From CAYHWW01 sp964360145 (lineage in GTDB: Bacteria > Bdellovibrionota > UBA1018 > CAYHWW01), in NCBI GenBank assembly GCA_964360145.1, contig CAYHWW010000018.1:1-36856 (forward strand): 36,856 bases of DNA, given 5' to 3'. The notes under the pieces were generated by a model. The model did no database searches. It saw only the letters and a program-made list of their open reading frames with translations, and was not told where the DNA came from. Made by a program: the position numbers and the translations under genes. This document shows positions 24,741 through 33,145 of the stretch, piece after piece (the first letter of the stretch is position 1; every line of letters starts with the position of its first letter).

Positions 24741-26168
24741 ATGAAAAGCCTGCGCTTTCGACTCACTGCTCTTTTCGTATTGGTATTTGGCGTAGCGCTC
24801 ACATTGATCGCCCATTTTTCCTACCTCATGTTCAATGTCTCCCAACAGCAGGATTTCGACGAGGCCCTGTACAACCACGCGGTGGACGTGGCGGAGGCCA
24901 TTTCCTACGATTATTTCGGCAACGTCTCCGTGCAGCTCTACACGCAGGAAGAGCTTTTGAAGCGAAGCCCCTATCCCGTGCAGCGCTCGCTCATGCAGCT
25001 GCGCAACTCCGCGGGCGAAGTGGTTGCCCGCTCGCCGAACATCAAGAACACCGAGATCCCGCTGTCGCCGGTGGAGCTGGCCAAGGCTTATTCCAGCCGC
25101 GTGCTCTTTTCGGATTTCCCCTATAATGGCAGGAATTATCGTGTGGTGACTTACCTCGTGCGCAAAGCCACCTTGCCCGTCCTGATCCTGCAAATCGCGG
25201 CACCTCCCACCGCCGTTGAAGCGGCAAGCCGTCGCCTGCGCAACCTCTATTTCATCATCGTGCCGGTCTCTCTGCTCCTTTCCATGATCGTTGGCTTATT
25301 GGTCACCCGAGGCGCCCTTCGCCCCGTGCGCCAACTCACCGAGGAAACCAATGCCATCGGCGTCGGTGAGCTCTCTCGCCGCGTCGGCAAGCCCAGTGGC
25401 GACCCCGAGCTCATCGCGCTAGCCCAAACAGTGAACTCCCTTCTTGAGCGGGTACAGCTCTCGGTGCAAGCCCACGATCGCTTCGTCGCGGACGCGTCCC
25501 ATCAACTCAAAACACCGCTCGCCATCGTGAAGGGCGAGCTGGATCTCTTGCAGTCCCGCTCCCGCACCATGGAGGAATTTCAACAGGGGCTCGCCAGTGC
25601 TTCCCAGGAGATCGCCCACCTCATTCGCACCGTGGAGAACTTGCTGCTCCTCGCGAAAACTGACGCGGGACGCGAAGCCTTGTTTTTCGGCAAGGCGCGC
25701 CTCGATGAGATCGCCATGGAAAGCGTGGCACGCATGGATAAGATCGCCCGCGAGAAAAACGTGCATCTGCAGTTGCAGCTTTCCCCCCTTGAGGGCCAGG
25801 GTGACGACTATATTGATTTCCTCATGGATGGCGACCACGAGCTTTTGGGCAGCATGCTCCAATCCCTCCTGGAGAACGCCATCAAGTTCAGTCCACCACA
25901 GGCAAACTGTTACGTGCGCCTGAGGGAACTTGCGGATCGCATGATCATCGAAGTGCAGGATCAAGGCCCGGGCATCCCTCCAGGGGAGCGCGAAGCGGTT
26001 TTTTCCCGCTTCCACAGGGACCCCCTCCACTCCGCCCACACCCAAGGCTCGGGTCTCGGGCTCACCATCGCACGACGCATCGCCGAAGTGCACGGCGGCA
26101 CCATCCACATCGAGGATGCCGCGCCCTCAGGGGCCCTCTTCATCGTGGAAATGAAGAAAACATCATAA
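24741..26168 (+). CDS. Sensor histidine kinase
   Basis: A 475-residue membrane kinase. TM1 is at about 9-31 and TM2 at about 170-190, enclosing a periplasmic sensor of about 135 residues. A HAMP linker follows (RPVRQLTEETNAIGVGELS). The dimerisation domain has the phosphoacceptor H254 in DASHQLKTPLA, and the ATPase domain has ENAIKFSP (N box), DQGPGIPP (G1) and GSGLGLTIARRI (G2). The start is supported by AGGGG 6 bases upstream. It partners the regulator at 24047-24730. The signal is unknown. Confidence 0.95.
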   Translation: MKSLRFRLTALFVLVFGVALTLIAHFSYLMFNVSQQQDFDEALYNHAVDVAEAISYDYFGNVSVQLYTQEELLKRSPYPVQRSLMQLRNSAGEVVARSPNIKNTEIPLSPVELAKAYSSRVLFSDFPYNGRNYRVVTYLVRKATLPVLILQIAAPPTAVEAASRRLRNLYFIIVPVSLLLSMIVGLLVTRGALRPVRQLTEETNAIGVGELSRRVGKPSGDPELIALAQTVNSLLERVQLSVQAHDRFVADASHQLKTPLAIVKGELDLLQSRSRTMEEFQQGLASASQEIAHLIRTVENLLLLAKTDAGREALFFGKARLDEIAMESVARMDKIAREKNVHLQLQLSPLEGQGDDYIDFLMDGDHELLGSMLQSLLENAIKFSPPQANCYVRLRELADRMIIEVQDQGPGIPPGEREAVFSRFHRDPLHSAHTQGSGLGLTIARRIAEVHGGTIHIEDAAPSGALFIVEMKKTS

Positions 26169-26211
26169 TCTTTTCATCGCAGCCTGAGACCTCCCCCGTA
26201 GTCTTTAAGCC

Positions 26212-26358
26212 ATGAACGGCACTGCACGGCGGCTCACTCAGCATATATACCCCCTCATCCTCTGGATTGTGTTGGGCATGGCCGCCGTGCAGGAGGTCGC
26301 CCGGGGGCACGACGTCCATAGACTCTTAATGATTGCGTCACCGCGCTTCATGCCGTAG
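26212..26358 (+). CDS. Small membrane protein, 48 residues
   Basis: A short frame MNGTARRLTQ... with one hydrophobic helix (YPLILWIVLGMAAVQ, about residues 13-27) followed by a polar segment and a short second hydrophobic patch. It fills the gap between the histidine kinase and the CobW-like gene, ending 9 bp before the latter, which suggests coupling. The positive charges before the helix favour an N-in orientation. No strong ribosome binding site is visible, so coding status is uncertain. It could be a small regulator of the kinase, but that is speculation. Confidence 0.4.
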   Translation: MNGTARRLTQHIYPLILWIVLGMAAVQEVARGHDVHRLLMIASPRFMP

Positions 26359-26367
26359 TTCAGCAGC

Positions 26368-27603
26368 ATGGGTGAGCTCATCCGCCTCAACCGCTACCGT
26401 CAGGCCCCCACCCCCGTGATTATCGTCACGGGTTTGCCCGGTGCCGGGAAGACCACCCTCATCCAACGCCTGATCACGGCACGCCCGGATTTGCATGCCC
26501 TCGTCATTGATGAACCTGCCCTCACCCGCCAGGACGCCATCTGTAAAGACTGCGGCCTGTACCACCAGGTGGACCAGGCCCTGAGCAAAGCCCTGGCGGC
26601 CGGGCTTGCTGACTTGATCTTCATTGAGGCTTCCGCGGACTGTGACCCCAGACTCCTCGCGGAAACCGTTCTCACCGCGCCAGAGGACCAGCCGGGGCTC
26701 ACTGCTCGGATCCGCCTTGATCGCATCATCAGCGTCCTCGACGTTTCACGCCTCTGGGAGGACTTGGAAACGGACCTGCTCCTGCGGGAGCGGCGCGCTT
26801 CTTGGTTCGCTAGCCTCAAAAACCCCTTTGAGGCCGACCGAGAAACCTCTGTCATCGACGTGCTCACTTCCAATCTGGAGTTTTGCGACCTCATCATCAC
26901 CACCCGGGGAGAAAGCCTTCGACCCGTGGATCACAATGAGTCCCTGGCGGCGCTGCGGATCCTGCAGCACCGCGCCCCGGTTCTCCCGCTCTCACCCCAG
27001 CACCCCTGTGACGCTGACCTCATCCTTTACAAAACCCGGGGATTTGACGAGACGGAGACCGAGAGCGGTTCAGCCTGGCACACAGCTTTTCTCCAAATGC
27101 CCTATGACAACAGCGAGGCGAGCCTGGAAAAACACGTCCGCCTCGACAGTGGCGTGGAAGCCTACGCTTACCGCCGACGCCTGCCCTTCCACCCCCAGCG
27201 CATCTACGCGGCCCTCGAAAACTACTGGCCCCTGGACAGCGTCATGCGCTCCTTCGGCCAACTCTGGCTTGCGATCCCAGGGGAGACGGCCTTCGCCTTC
27301 AGCTCCACGGGCCCGGAGGCTCTGCGCTTCTGGCCCGATGGCAAATGGATCGCCGCTCGTCCGGTGAGCGAGAAATCCGAACGCATGGTGGTGGATGCCG
27401 AGCTGCGCAGCAGCTGGGATGGGCACCTCGGGGACCGCTTCACTGAAATCGTGGTTTTGGGCTACAAGCTCAATATCGCGGAGATCCGCGATATTTTAGA
27501 TCGCTGCCTCGTCAGTGAGCTTGAGTTCAAGCGAAACTGGACGGCTTTTGAGAACCCGTTCAAAGAGTTCGTGGCCCCGGCTACGGAAGCGCCTCGGCCA
27601 TGA
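26368..27603 (+). CDS. CobW/G3E-family GTP-binding protein, divergent
   Basis: A 411-residue G3E GTPase of the CobW group, which usually deliver or handle metals such as zinc or cobalt. Walker A is GLPGAGKTT at residues 22-30. The region of the metal-binding CxCC motif instead shows ICKDCG (C59, C62). The second switch is IEASADCDPRLLAET. Where the guanine-specificity NKxD is expected the sequence reads TTRGES, so nucleotide preference may differ. The CobW C-terminal domain is present (AYAYRRRLPFHPQRIYAALEN core). Its 3' end overlaps the convergent gene at 27581 by 23 bp. The nearest regulatory genes are the upstream two-component pair, but a direct link is not shown. Confidence 0.85.
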   Translation: MGELIRLNRYRQAPTPVIIVTGLPGAGKTTLIQRLITARPDLHALVIDEPALTRQDAICKDCGLYHQVDQALSKALAAGLADLIFIEASADCDPRLLAETVLTAPEDQPGLTARIRLDRIISVLDVSRLWEDLETDLLLRERRASWFASLKNPFEADRETSVIDVLTSNLEFCDLIITTRGESLRPVDHNESLAALRILQHRAPVLPLSPQHPCDADLILYKTRGFDETETESGSAWHTAFLQMPYDNSEASLEKHVRLDSGVEAYAYRRRLPFHPQRIYAALENYWPLDSVMRSFGQLWLAIPGETAFAFSSTGPEALRFWPDGKWIAARPVSEKSERMVVDAELRSSWDGHLGDRFTEIVVLGYKLNIAEIRDILDRCLVSELEFKRNWTAFENPFKEFVAPATEAPRP

Positions 27604-28768
27604 GGGCAGTGGCACATTCCGTGCCGCGATGGCGCAGCTCTGACTCCAAACGCACCCAAGTGACGCGCTCTTCTTCACTGATCAGGGGAGTGGCGCTGGC
27701 GAGCAAGACCTCTCCCTCCACAGCGATGAGCTCGCGCTGCAAGGTCTCAAAAAAGTGGCGGCGCAACCTCTGACGCACGGGAGTCATGACACCCACGCGC
27801 TCCAAAATGCGGCGGAAACCGCTTGTGCGCACCTGAGCGAAAAAAATGAGGGATTCAGCGTCACGGAGCAGCTCCGCTTCCTCGCGCCGCAGCTGCCGCA
27901 AGGGGTCAGCGCTGCGGAAGGGACCGGCCTCCGGCCCCCGCAGAGCCGCCAACGACTGTTCTTTCAGCACGCGGGCCATGTCGCGGGCAAGCTCCGCCAA
28001 GGTTTGTTTTGCCTCGCCTTCAGACATCCGTGCATCGGCGAAACGCCCCGGAGAGGAGGCGCTCTCGGTCGCTCCCAAACCCACAACCCCGGTCATGAAC
28101 GCCATGAACTGGCGGTAATCCAAGCCGGCCCCGTCTCCTTTGAGCTTGCTGTATTGTCCCATGAAGTAGCGCTGCAAGCCTTCTTCGGTGGTGGGCATGT
28201 TCCTTCCCCCATTGAGCATGTGACGATAGACAGGGCTGGCCGCGATACCCACCGCATGGGCGGCGCCAGCCACCAGGCCCGCGGTGGAGAGGTAACCCAG
28301 GGTCACAAGGTTCGCGTAGGCGGGCAGATCCGCGGCGGGGGTGAACCAGGGGATGTCGCCGTAATTGAATTTGAGAACGGCGGTGAAAAGCAACGCGACG
28401 GCGGGAATACCCACGGCCCAGATGACCTTTTTGATCGCTCGGGCATCCATGCCCTGGGGGATGGCGGAGAGATAGTTGGCATCGGTGACGAGATGAACCT
28501 GTAGAAAGGACTGCAACACTTCCTGACGCAAACTATCCCTCTCAACGGAACCGACCGGTGCGGCTTGGAATGCGGCCACCCCCCCGTGGACGCGGTTTGC
28601 CGCCTGGCGCAGAAAACGATGGCGGGCCGCGATACTCATGGTTTCCTGGGGCGTTTCCTCATCCACCGCTTGGACTTGTTCTTCGCTCAAACCCTGCGGA
28701 AAATCAGGGGAGTAGGCAAAGGCCGGGAAGGAAAAAAGAAGGCTCAATAAAATTGAAAGAGTTTTCAT
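27581..28768 (-). CDS. Secreted/membrane hypothetical protein with central TM hairpin
   Basis: I do not recognise this 395-residue protein. A signal peptide (cleavage near AFA, residue 18) leads into a polar helical domain. Two hydrophobic helices at about 112-133 and 151-175 are separated by a Trp/Pro loop (DIPWFTPAADL). The second half is long, charged and helical (Arg/Glu-rich), compatible with coiled coil. AAGGA lies 8-12 bases before the ATG. It is 14 bp downstream of the lipoprotein gene at 28783, so the two probably form an operon and act at the envelope. See 113-1039 and 35710-36780 for similar layout. Confidence 0.65.
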   Translation of the reverse strand: MKTLSILLSLLFSFPAFAYSPDFPQGLSEEQVQAVDEETPQETMSIAARHRFLRQAANRVHGGVAAFQAAPVGSVERDSLRQEVLQSFLQVHLVTDANYLSAIPQGMDARAIKKVIWAVGIPAVALLFTAVLKFNYGDIPWFTPAADLPAYANLVTLGYLSTAGLVAGAAHAVGIAASPVYRHMLNGGRNMPTTEEGLQRYFMGQYSKLKGDGAGLDYRQFMAFMTGVVGLGATESASSPGRFADARMSEGEAKQTLAELARDMARVLKEQSLAALRGPEAGPFRSADPLRQLRREEAELLRDAESLIFFAQVRTSGFRRILERVGVMTPVRQRLRRHFFETLQRELIAVEGEVLLASATPLISEEERVTWVRLESELRHRGTECATALMAEALP

Positions 28769-28782
28769 AACGAGTTCCTTCT

Positions 28783-29448
28783 TCAGTTGCGGCAGCCGGA
28801 AAGGTTTCGGATTTTGGTGTGGGTTGAGTAAGGTGGGCCGTCTCCACGGAAATGGGCAGCGTCCACCCTGGATTGCGGGGTGAACTCGACGCGGTAGTGG
28901 TCGATGTAATCATCCTGCCGCTTGAGAACGTCCCGACGGCCGGGGCAATCCACGTGAAAGCCGCAGTCCGTATAGGACTCGGTGTGTGAGTGGCCATCGC
29001 TGTCCGTGCGAGTGCGAAAACTCAACTGGCAACAAACCCCCGGGGCCGTGCAGCCCTCGGTGTCCTGGTACTCATGGGAGCCCAGGTGCTCCGTGCTGCG
29101 GTTGCCATTCAAGTCGTAGGCCTGGTTGCAGTCCCCGGCGCTTATGCGAAAACTCGCGTCCGCGCTGAAGGCGCTCGTGGGGACTTCCAGCAAGACCCCA
29201 TGGGAACGATTCGATGCGGAACGGATGACGAAGAGGGAAGTGCCGCGGGAGAAGCCACGATCCTGGTAGTCCAGGAGCGTCGCCCCGCTGGCAAACTCCA
29301 CTGAGGTGCCGTCGCGGTCCCTCAGAATCAGGCGACCGGAATTTTCCACGGTGAGAACGCCGCTCACTTCTTGACGACCGCGGTTGTAACAACCGGAAGC
29401 CAGCATCGTCACAGCGAGTAATATGGTGCAAAGGCGGGGGGAAAACAT
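28783..29448 (-). CDS. Cysteine-rich lipoprotein
   Basis: A 221-residue lipoprotein with a type II signal peptide (LASGC, lipid Cys at residue 20). The ATG has a strong AAGGAG upstream. The first 80 mature residues look like a beta-rich domain (GVLTVENSGRLILRDRDGT). The second half holds seven further cysteines (GDC, EGC, VCC, TDC, VDC, SGC), presumably disulfide bonded in the periplasm or at the surface. Odd Cys number suggests one free thiol or an intermolecular bond. No known domain recognised. Operon with 27581-28768. Confidence 0.7.
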   Translation of the reverse strand: MFSPRLCTILLAVTMLASGCYNRGRQEVSGVLTVENSGRLILRDRDGTSVEFASGATLLDYQDRGFSRGTSLFVIRSASNRSHGVLLEVPTSAFSADASFRISAGDCNQAYDLNGNRSTEHLGSHEYQDTEGCTAPGVCCQLSFRTRTDSDGHSHTESYTDCGFHVDCPGRRDVLKRQDDYIDHYRVEFTPQSRVDAAHFRGDGPPYSTHTKIRNLSGCRN

Positions 29449-29522
29449 GGGGTACTCCTTGGGGTGGGGCCCTTCTAACGCTGCGCCGCGTTACCTGCAC
29501 GTCAAGGAATGGTCAAGAAGGG

Positions 29523-30083
29523 TCAGTGGAGGAGGTAGCGGAGGGGCACCGTGAGGGTGAGAGTGGGTCCTGGGATCTCTTCAGGGAGGCGCAATACGGT
29601 GGTGGGCAGCCCCTGAACGAGGGCGAGGGCGGCCTCATCCAATGCAGGTACGCCGCTGCTTTTCAGGATCTCCACGATGCGCAGGTCCCCTTCCCGACCC
29701 ACGGTGAGGGTGACCTCCACCAAGCCAACATCCCCCCGGGAGCGGGCCAGGGCGGGGTAAATTTGCCTTTCCTGAAGGGCTGCCAGGACGCGCTGGGCAT
29801 AGGCATTGCGCTGGACACCGGAGGGGCGGGTGGCATCGGAGACCGCGGCGGTGGCAGTTGCAGTGGTGGCGGCAACACCGGGCTCCGCTTGCAATGCGGC
29901 GGAGGGGCGTGGCCTGGCTGACGGGGTTTTAGCGACGACACCGGGGTTGCCCAAGGAAAGGGGTGCGGTCAGCAAGCGATCAGGGGAAGGGCCCGTGAAC
30001 AGGAGCCCCAACGTCAAGGCACCCATCCCGTGAAGGCAGGCGCTGGCGAGCAGAGCGCGGGGCAGCGTCATGGAGTGAGCCAT
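29523..30083 (-). CDS. TonB-like energy transducer
   Basis: About 186 residues from the ATG at 30083; in-frame starts at 30092 and 30119 are possible and none has a clear ribosome binding site. A membrane anchor (LLASACLHGMGALTLGLLF) is followed by a Pro/Ala-rich, low-complexity periplasmic spacer, short for the family. The C-terminal TonB domain is clear: YAQRVLAALQERQIYPALA, GLVEVTLTVGREGDLRIVEI, SSGVPALDEAAL. TonB couples the proton motive force (through ExbBD) to outer-membrane transport. No ExbB, ExbD or receptor gene is present nearby. Divergent from 30350, with the tandem hairpin repeat between. Confidence 0.85.
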   Translation of the reverse strand: MAHSMTLPRALLASACLHGMGALTLGLLFTGPSPDRLLTAPLSLGNPGVVAKTPSARPRPSAALQAEPGVAATTATATAAVSDATRPSGVQRNAYAQRVLAALQERQIYPALARSRGDVGLVEVTLTVGREGDLRIVEILKSSGVPALDEAALALVQGLPTTVLRLPEEIPGPTLTLTVPLRYLLH

Positions 30084-30140
30084 GGGGAGCATTTCCCATG
30101 GGTCGAGGCTTGCGATCAAGGTGAAAGAGGGGACTCATCC

Positions 30141-30320
30141 GGGCTCATCACGACGGAAGGCAGCCAATGTTGCCTTCCCAGTAGTCATTGGAGGTCAATG
30201 AGCCATCGGAAGGCAACATCCGTTGCCTTGGGGCTCATCACGACGGAAGGCAACCAATGTTGCCTTCCCAGTAGTCATTGGAGGTCAATGAGCCATCGCA
30301 AGGCAACATCCGTTGCCTTC
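30141..30320. repeat. Tandem duplication of a 90-bp multi-hairpin unit
   Basis: Two 90-bp units (30141-30230 and 30231-30320) begin GGGCTCATCACGACGG and differ at only a few positions. Each unit can form three hairpins: GGAAGGCAAC-CAAT-GTTGCCTTCC, TCATTG-GAGGT-CAATGA, and GGAAGGCAAC-ATCC-GTTGCCTT. A competing outer pairing joins GGCTCAT with ATGAGCC. A fragment of the same start (GGACTCATCC) precedes the first unit. It lies between the divergent tonB-like and methyltransferase genes and could be a REP-like element or a leader structure. The rest of the 30084-30349 gap shows nothing else. Confidence 0.85.
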
Positions 30321-30349
30321 CGCATCTGTGCACGATTAAGCTCCATGCT

Positions 30350-31045
30350 ATGCCCCATCCCAGACTCGCCGTGCTGCGGGAGCGCATCGCTAAAACCCCC
30401 GCCGTGGGCGTTTCCGCGAAAACCGACTCCATCGAAATCGACGCCTTAGCGGGGCTACGCTGCCAGAGCGTTGAACAGCAGCTTTGGGAAGCCAAGAAGC
30501 ACCTCCGGGCCTTGGGCGTCAGCGGCCCCGCCACCCCTGTCGCCGAAGCCTGGGTGGGGCTACCGCTGCCTGCCCTGCAAACGCCCTATGGCGAGCTCGC
30601 TGATCTCGTTCGGGCCATCGGCACCAAGCCCGGCCAGCTCTGGGTGGACCTCGGCGCGGGCTATGGACGCCTGGGCTTGGTGCTGGCGGTGCTGGCGCCA
30701 GACACCCGCTTCGTGGGCTACGAGCTTCTGCCGGAGCGCGCCCTCGAAGCACAGCGTATGCTCGACAACCTGGGCCTCACTGAAGCCACTGTGCACACCC
30801 AAGACCTCTCCGCCCCGCGCTTCACTCCCGTGGCCGCTGATGTGTATTTTCTCTACGAATTCGGCAGCCGGGCCCATATGGAGAAAACGCTGGCTGACTT
30901 GCGTGAGCACGCCCGCCTGAGGCCCATCACCGTAGCGGCGCGCGGCGATCTCTGTCGCAGCCTCATCGACCGCGACCACCCCTGGCTCACCTGCGCCACG
31001 CCGCCGCGCCATGGCGAGCGCGTAAGCATTTACTCTTCGCGGTGA
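30350..31045 (+). CDS. Class I SAM-dependent methyltransferase
   Basis: A 231-residue methyltransferase. The ATG at 30350 is chosen because upstream in-frame codons fall in the hairpin repeat and look non-coding. Motif I is WVDLGAGYGRLGLV, motif II VGYELLPERALEAQRML, and a motif IV-like position reads VYFLYEFGS instead of the usual DPP/NPP. The N-terminal 70 residues form a helical cap. Substrate unknown. It precedes the scramblase-like gene by 19 bp on the same strand and may share its transcript. Confidence 0.78.
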   Translation: MPHPRLAVLRERIAKTPAVGVSAKTDSIEIDALAGLRCQSVEQQLWEAKKHLRALGVSGPATPVAEAWVGLPLPALQTPYGELADLVRAIGTKPGQLWVDLGAGYGRLGLVLAVLAPDTRFVGYELLPERALEAQRMLDNLGLTEATVHTQDLSAPRFTPVAADVYFLYEFGSRAHMEKTLADLREHARLRPITVAARGDLCRSLIDRDHPWLTCATPPRHGERVSIYSSR

Positions 31046-31064
31046 TGCTGGGAGAATATCACCG

Positions 31065-31685
31065 ATGTCCTTATCAGACGATCTGCTCACCATCCCTCGC
31101 CTCATCGTACGCCAACGCTTCGAAGGCTTCGAACTGTTGGGTTACGAAACCCGCAACAAATACGCCATCCTCACCGAGTCAGGCAGCGCGGTGGGCTACG
31201 CCGCTGAACAGCAAAAAGGTATTTGGGGCTTTCTCGTGCGCCAATTCCTGGGCCATTGGCGCCAATTTTCCATCGATATCTTCGATAGCAGCCGCCAGTT
31301 CTGTTTCCACGCGGTGCACCCCTTCCGCTTCTTTTTTCAACGCTTCGAGATCTACGGCCTCAACAACATATTGATCGGCTCGCTCCAACAGCGCTTCTCC
31401 GTTCTCACAAAAAGCTTCGACGTGGAGGATGCCCATGGCAACGTCATCCTCACCGTGCGCTCTCCCCTCTTGAAATTTTGGACCTTCCCTTTTCTGCGCG
31501 GCAGCCGCGAGGTCGCCGTGGTGAAAAAACAATGGGGCGGCATCCTCGCGGAGGGCTTTACCGACAAGGACACCTTCGCCGTGGAGTTTTCATCCGAGAT
31601 GGAGAACGCCTCGGAGCGAGTGCTGGTGCTCGCCGCCGCCCTCTTCATCGACCTGCAATACTTTGAGCGCAAAGCAAAAAATTGA
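31065..31685 (+). CDS. Phospholipid scramblase-related protein
   Basis: A 206-residue member of the bacterial scramblase-like (tubby/LURP-one-related fold) family. Recognisable family segments are GYAAEQQKGIWGFLVRQFLG, HPFRFFFQRFEIYG, LQQRFSVLTKSFDVEDAHGN and the end FIDLQYFERKAK. Relatives in eukaryotes move phospholipids between leaflets, but the bacterial proteins are not characterised and may just bind membranes. No signal peptide; one weak hydrophobic stretch near the C-terminus (VLVLAAALFIDL). It converges with 31689-33122 with only 3 bp between stop codons. Confidence 0.85.
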   Translation: MSLSDDLLTIPRLIVRQRFEGFELLGYETRNKYAILTESGSAVGYAAEQQKGIWGFLVRQFLGHWRQFSIDIFDSSRQFCFHAVHPFRFFFQRFEIYGLNNILIGSLQQRFSVLTKSFDVEDAHGNVILTVRSPLLKFWTFPFLRGSREVAVVKKQWGGILAEGFTDKDTFAVEFSSEMENASERVLVLAAALFIDLQYFERKAKN

Positions 31686-31688
31686 CGG

Positions 31689-33122
31689 CTAATTGAAGCC
31701 GTAACCAGCCACGAAAGACCGGTAACGCGCTGGAGTGAAGCCGCCAGTGGGACCACACTCCATTTCAAAGCGGAATGCCCCGTTGCCGCTCACCATGGGG
31801 TCCATGACATGGTGGCGGTAGAGAGCGTGCTCAAAATGCGCGTGACGCCACCCATCTTCAGGATCTAACACGACGAAACGGGGTTGCCCCGTGGTGGCGT
31901 TTGCGTGGGCGCCGCTGAAATACCACCCGCCGTTGAAATAGTCTTCCGTACCAGTGCCGTGCAGAGCAGGGGTCACTTCACCATCGATGAAAAGGCGCTC
32001 ATCCCCCTCTAAATATAAACGATTTCCAGCAGGGCCGCCGCTGATTTCCAGCGCCATGGTGACAAGGCTCGTGGGCCCATCACCCGCGGCGAAAACGAGA
32101 GCGGAACCTTCCATGCCGGTGGCTCGCTGATCCCCATACCAGCTGACGAAATGCGCTGAGGAGCCGGAGTCATCCACAAGAGGTGAACCCGCTTCATCCC
32201 AAAACCAAGTCAGTGAGACGGGCGCTTCGCTGTCATTGTGTAAAATGATGCGCTCCCCATCCCTCACGGGGAGAGGCAGCCGCCCCTGGACAAGGCCTTG
32301 GGTCTTGTTCCAAGAATAAAGGGCCGTACGGAAAGGTTGAAGCATGGCTCCGTGCGCCTCCGCTGACAACGAGGTTTCAAGGGCACCCAGGCCCAGAACC
32401 AGAGGCAGCGGAGCCTCCGTGCCATCGGGCAGCGTCAGCCAAAGCCCTTGCAGTGCCCCAAGGCCCGACAGTGCGCGAAAACCGTAACGGGAGAGCAGCG
32501 TGGGGTTTGCGACCAATTCCTCGCTCTCACCGGGGAGAATGAGCATCGAACGCTCGTGTTCAAAAGCTGGTTCATCCCAAGGCTCTGAAAGAAACGTCGC
32601 CAGATCCGCGGCGTTGGGGCCTGCCGAGGACCCTTCCCCTTCCCGATAGGTCACTTGGAAATAATGGGGATCCCCTCGAAAGAAAATCGTCGCGCTGTGC
32701 TGGTATGGGATGGGCATGAGGCTCAGATAGGCACGAGAACTCTGCCAATAGCCGAGCACCAAAGGCGCTTGCACTGGGCCACGGCCCTCGAAAAAATCCA
32801 GAGGTGCGCCACGAAAAATGGTGACGCCATCCGCTTCAATCCACAGCTCCGTGTAATCCGCTGGCTGGCCCCCTTCGCCACCGGGGGCGGTCATCCACAG
32901 GCGATTGACGAGACCCTCGCCACTGCCACGGAAAAGCACCTGATAGCCCTGCTCTTCGCCCAAAGGATGGCCTACGCCATCTGCATTGCCACCGCTAGTG
33001 TCGTAACTTGTGATGGAGCGCGTGCGCCAGACAGAGGGTGGCTCCATGAGGGCCGCGAGCTGGGGGTGGAGCACGACGGCTCTCACCAGCGTAGCAAAAA
33101 TGAGTACGGTAAAAAGGGGCAT
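31689..33122 (-). CDS. Secreted DUF2961 / GH172-family protein
   Basis: A 477-residue protein with a signal peptide (residues 1-24) and the DUF2961 fold now classed as glycoside hydrolase family 172, whose members act on fructan or arabinan-type sugars. The signature GTGTEDYFNGGWYF is at about 389-402, with FIDGE just before it. The N-terminal RTRSITSYDTSGGN and the RLWMTAP stretch also fit. The protein is probably periplasmic or extracellular. GAGGT lies about 9 bases before the ATG. It is the last gene of a three-gene minus-strand run after the protease at 33146 (23-bp gap), suggesting joint export and a role in degrading or remodelling external polymers. Confidence 0.85.
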   Translation of the reverse strand: MPLFTVLIFATLVRAVVLHPQLAALMEPPSVWRTRSITSYDTSGGNADGVGHPLGEEQGYQVLFRGSGEGLVNRLWMTAPGGEGGQPADYTELWIEADGVTIFRGAPLDFFEGRGPVQAPLVLGYWQSSRAYLSLMPIPYQHSATIFFRGDPHYFQVTYREGEGSSAGPNAADLATFLSEPWDEPAFEHERSMLILPGESEELVANPTLLSRYGFRALSGLGALQGLWLTLPDGTEAPLPLVLGLGALETSLSAEAHGAMLQPFRTALYSWNKTQGLVQGRLPLPVRDGERIILHNDSEAPVSLTWFWDEAGSPLVDDSGSSAHFVSWYGDQRATGMEGSALVFAAGDGPTSLVTMALEISGGPAGNRLYLEGDERLFIDGEVTPALHGTGTEDYFNGGWYFSGAHANATTGQPRFVVLDPEDGWRHAHFEHALYRHHVMDPMVSGNGAFRFEMECGPTGGFTPARYRSFVAGYGFN

Positions 33123-33145
33123 CGCAGTCTTACCTCACACCACGG

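Noticed and set aside
30141..30320. CRISPR array or classical riboswitch
   Set aside because: Only two units, directly abutting with no spacers, and no fit to a riboswitch consensus that I recognise.
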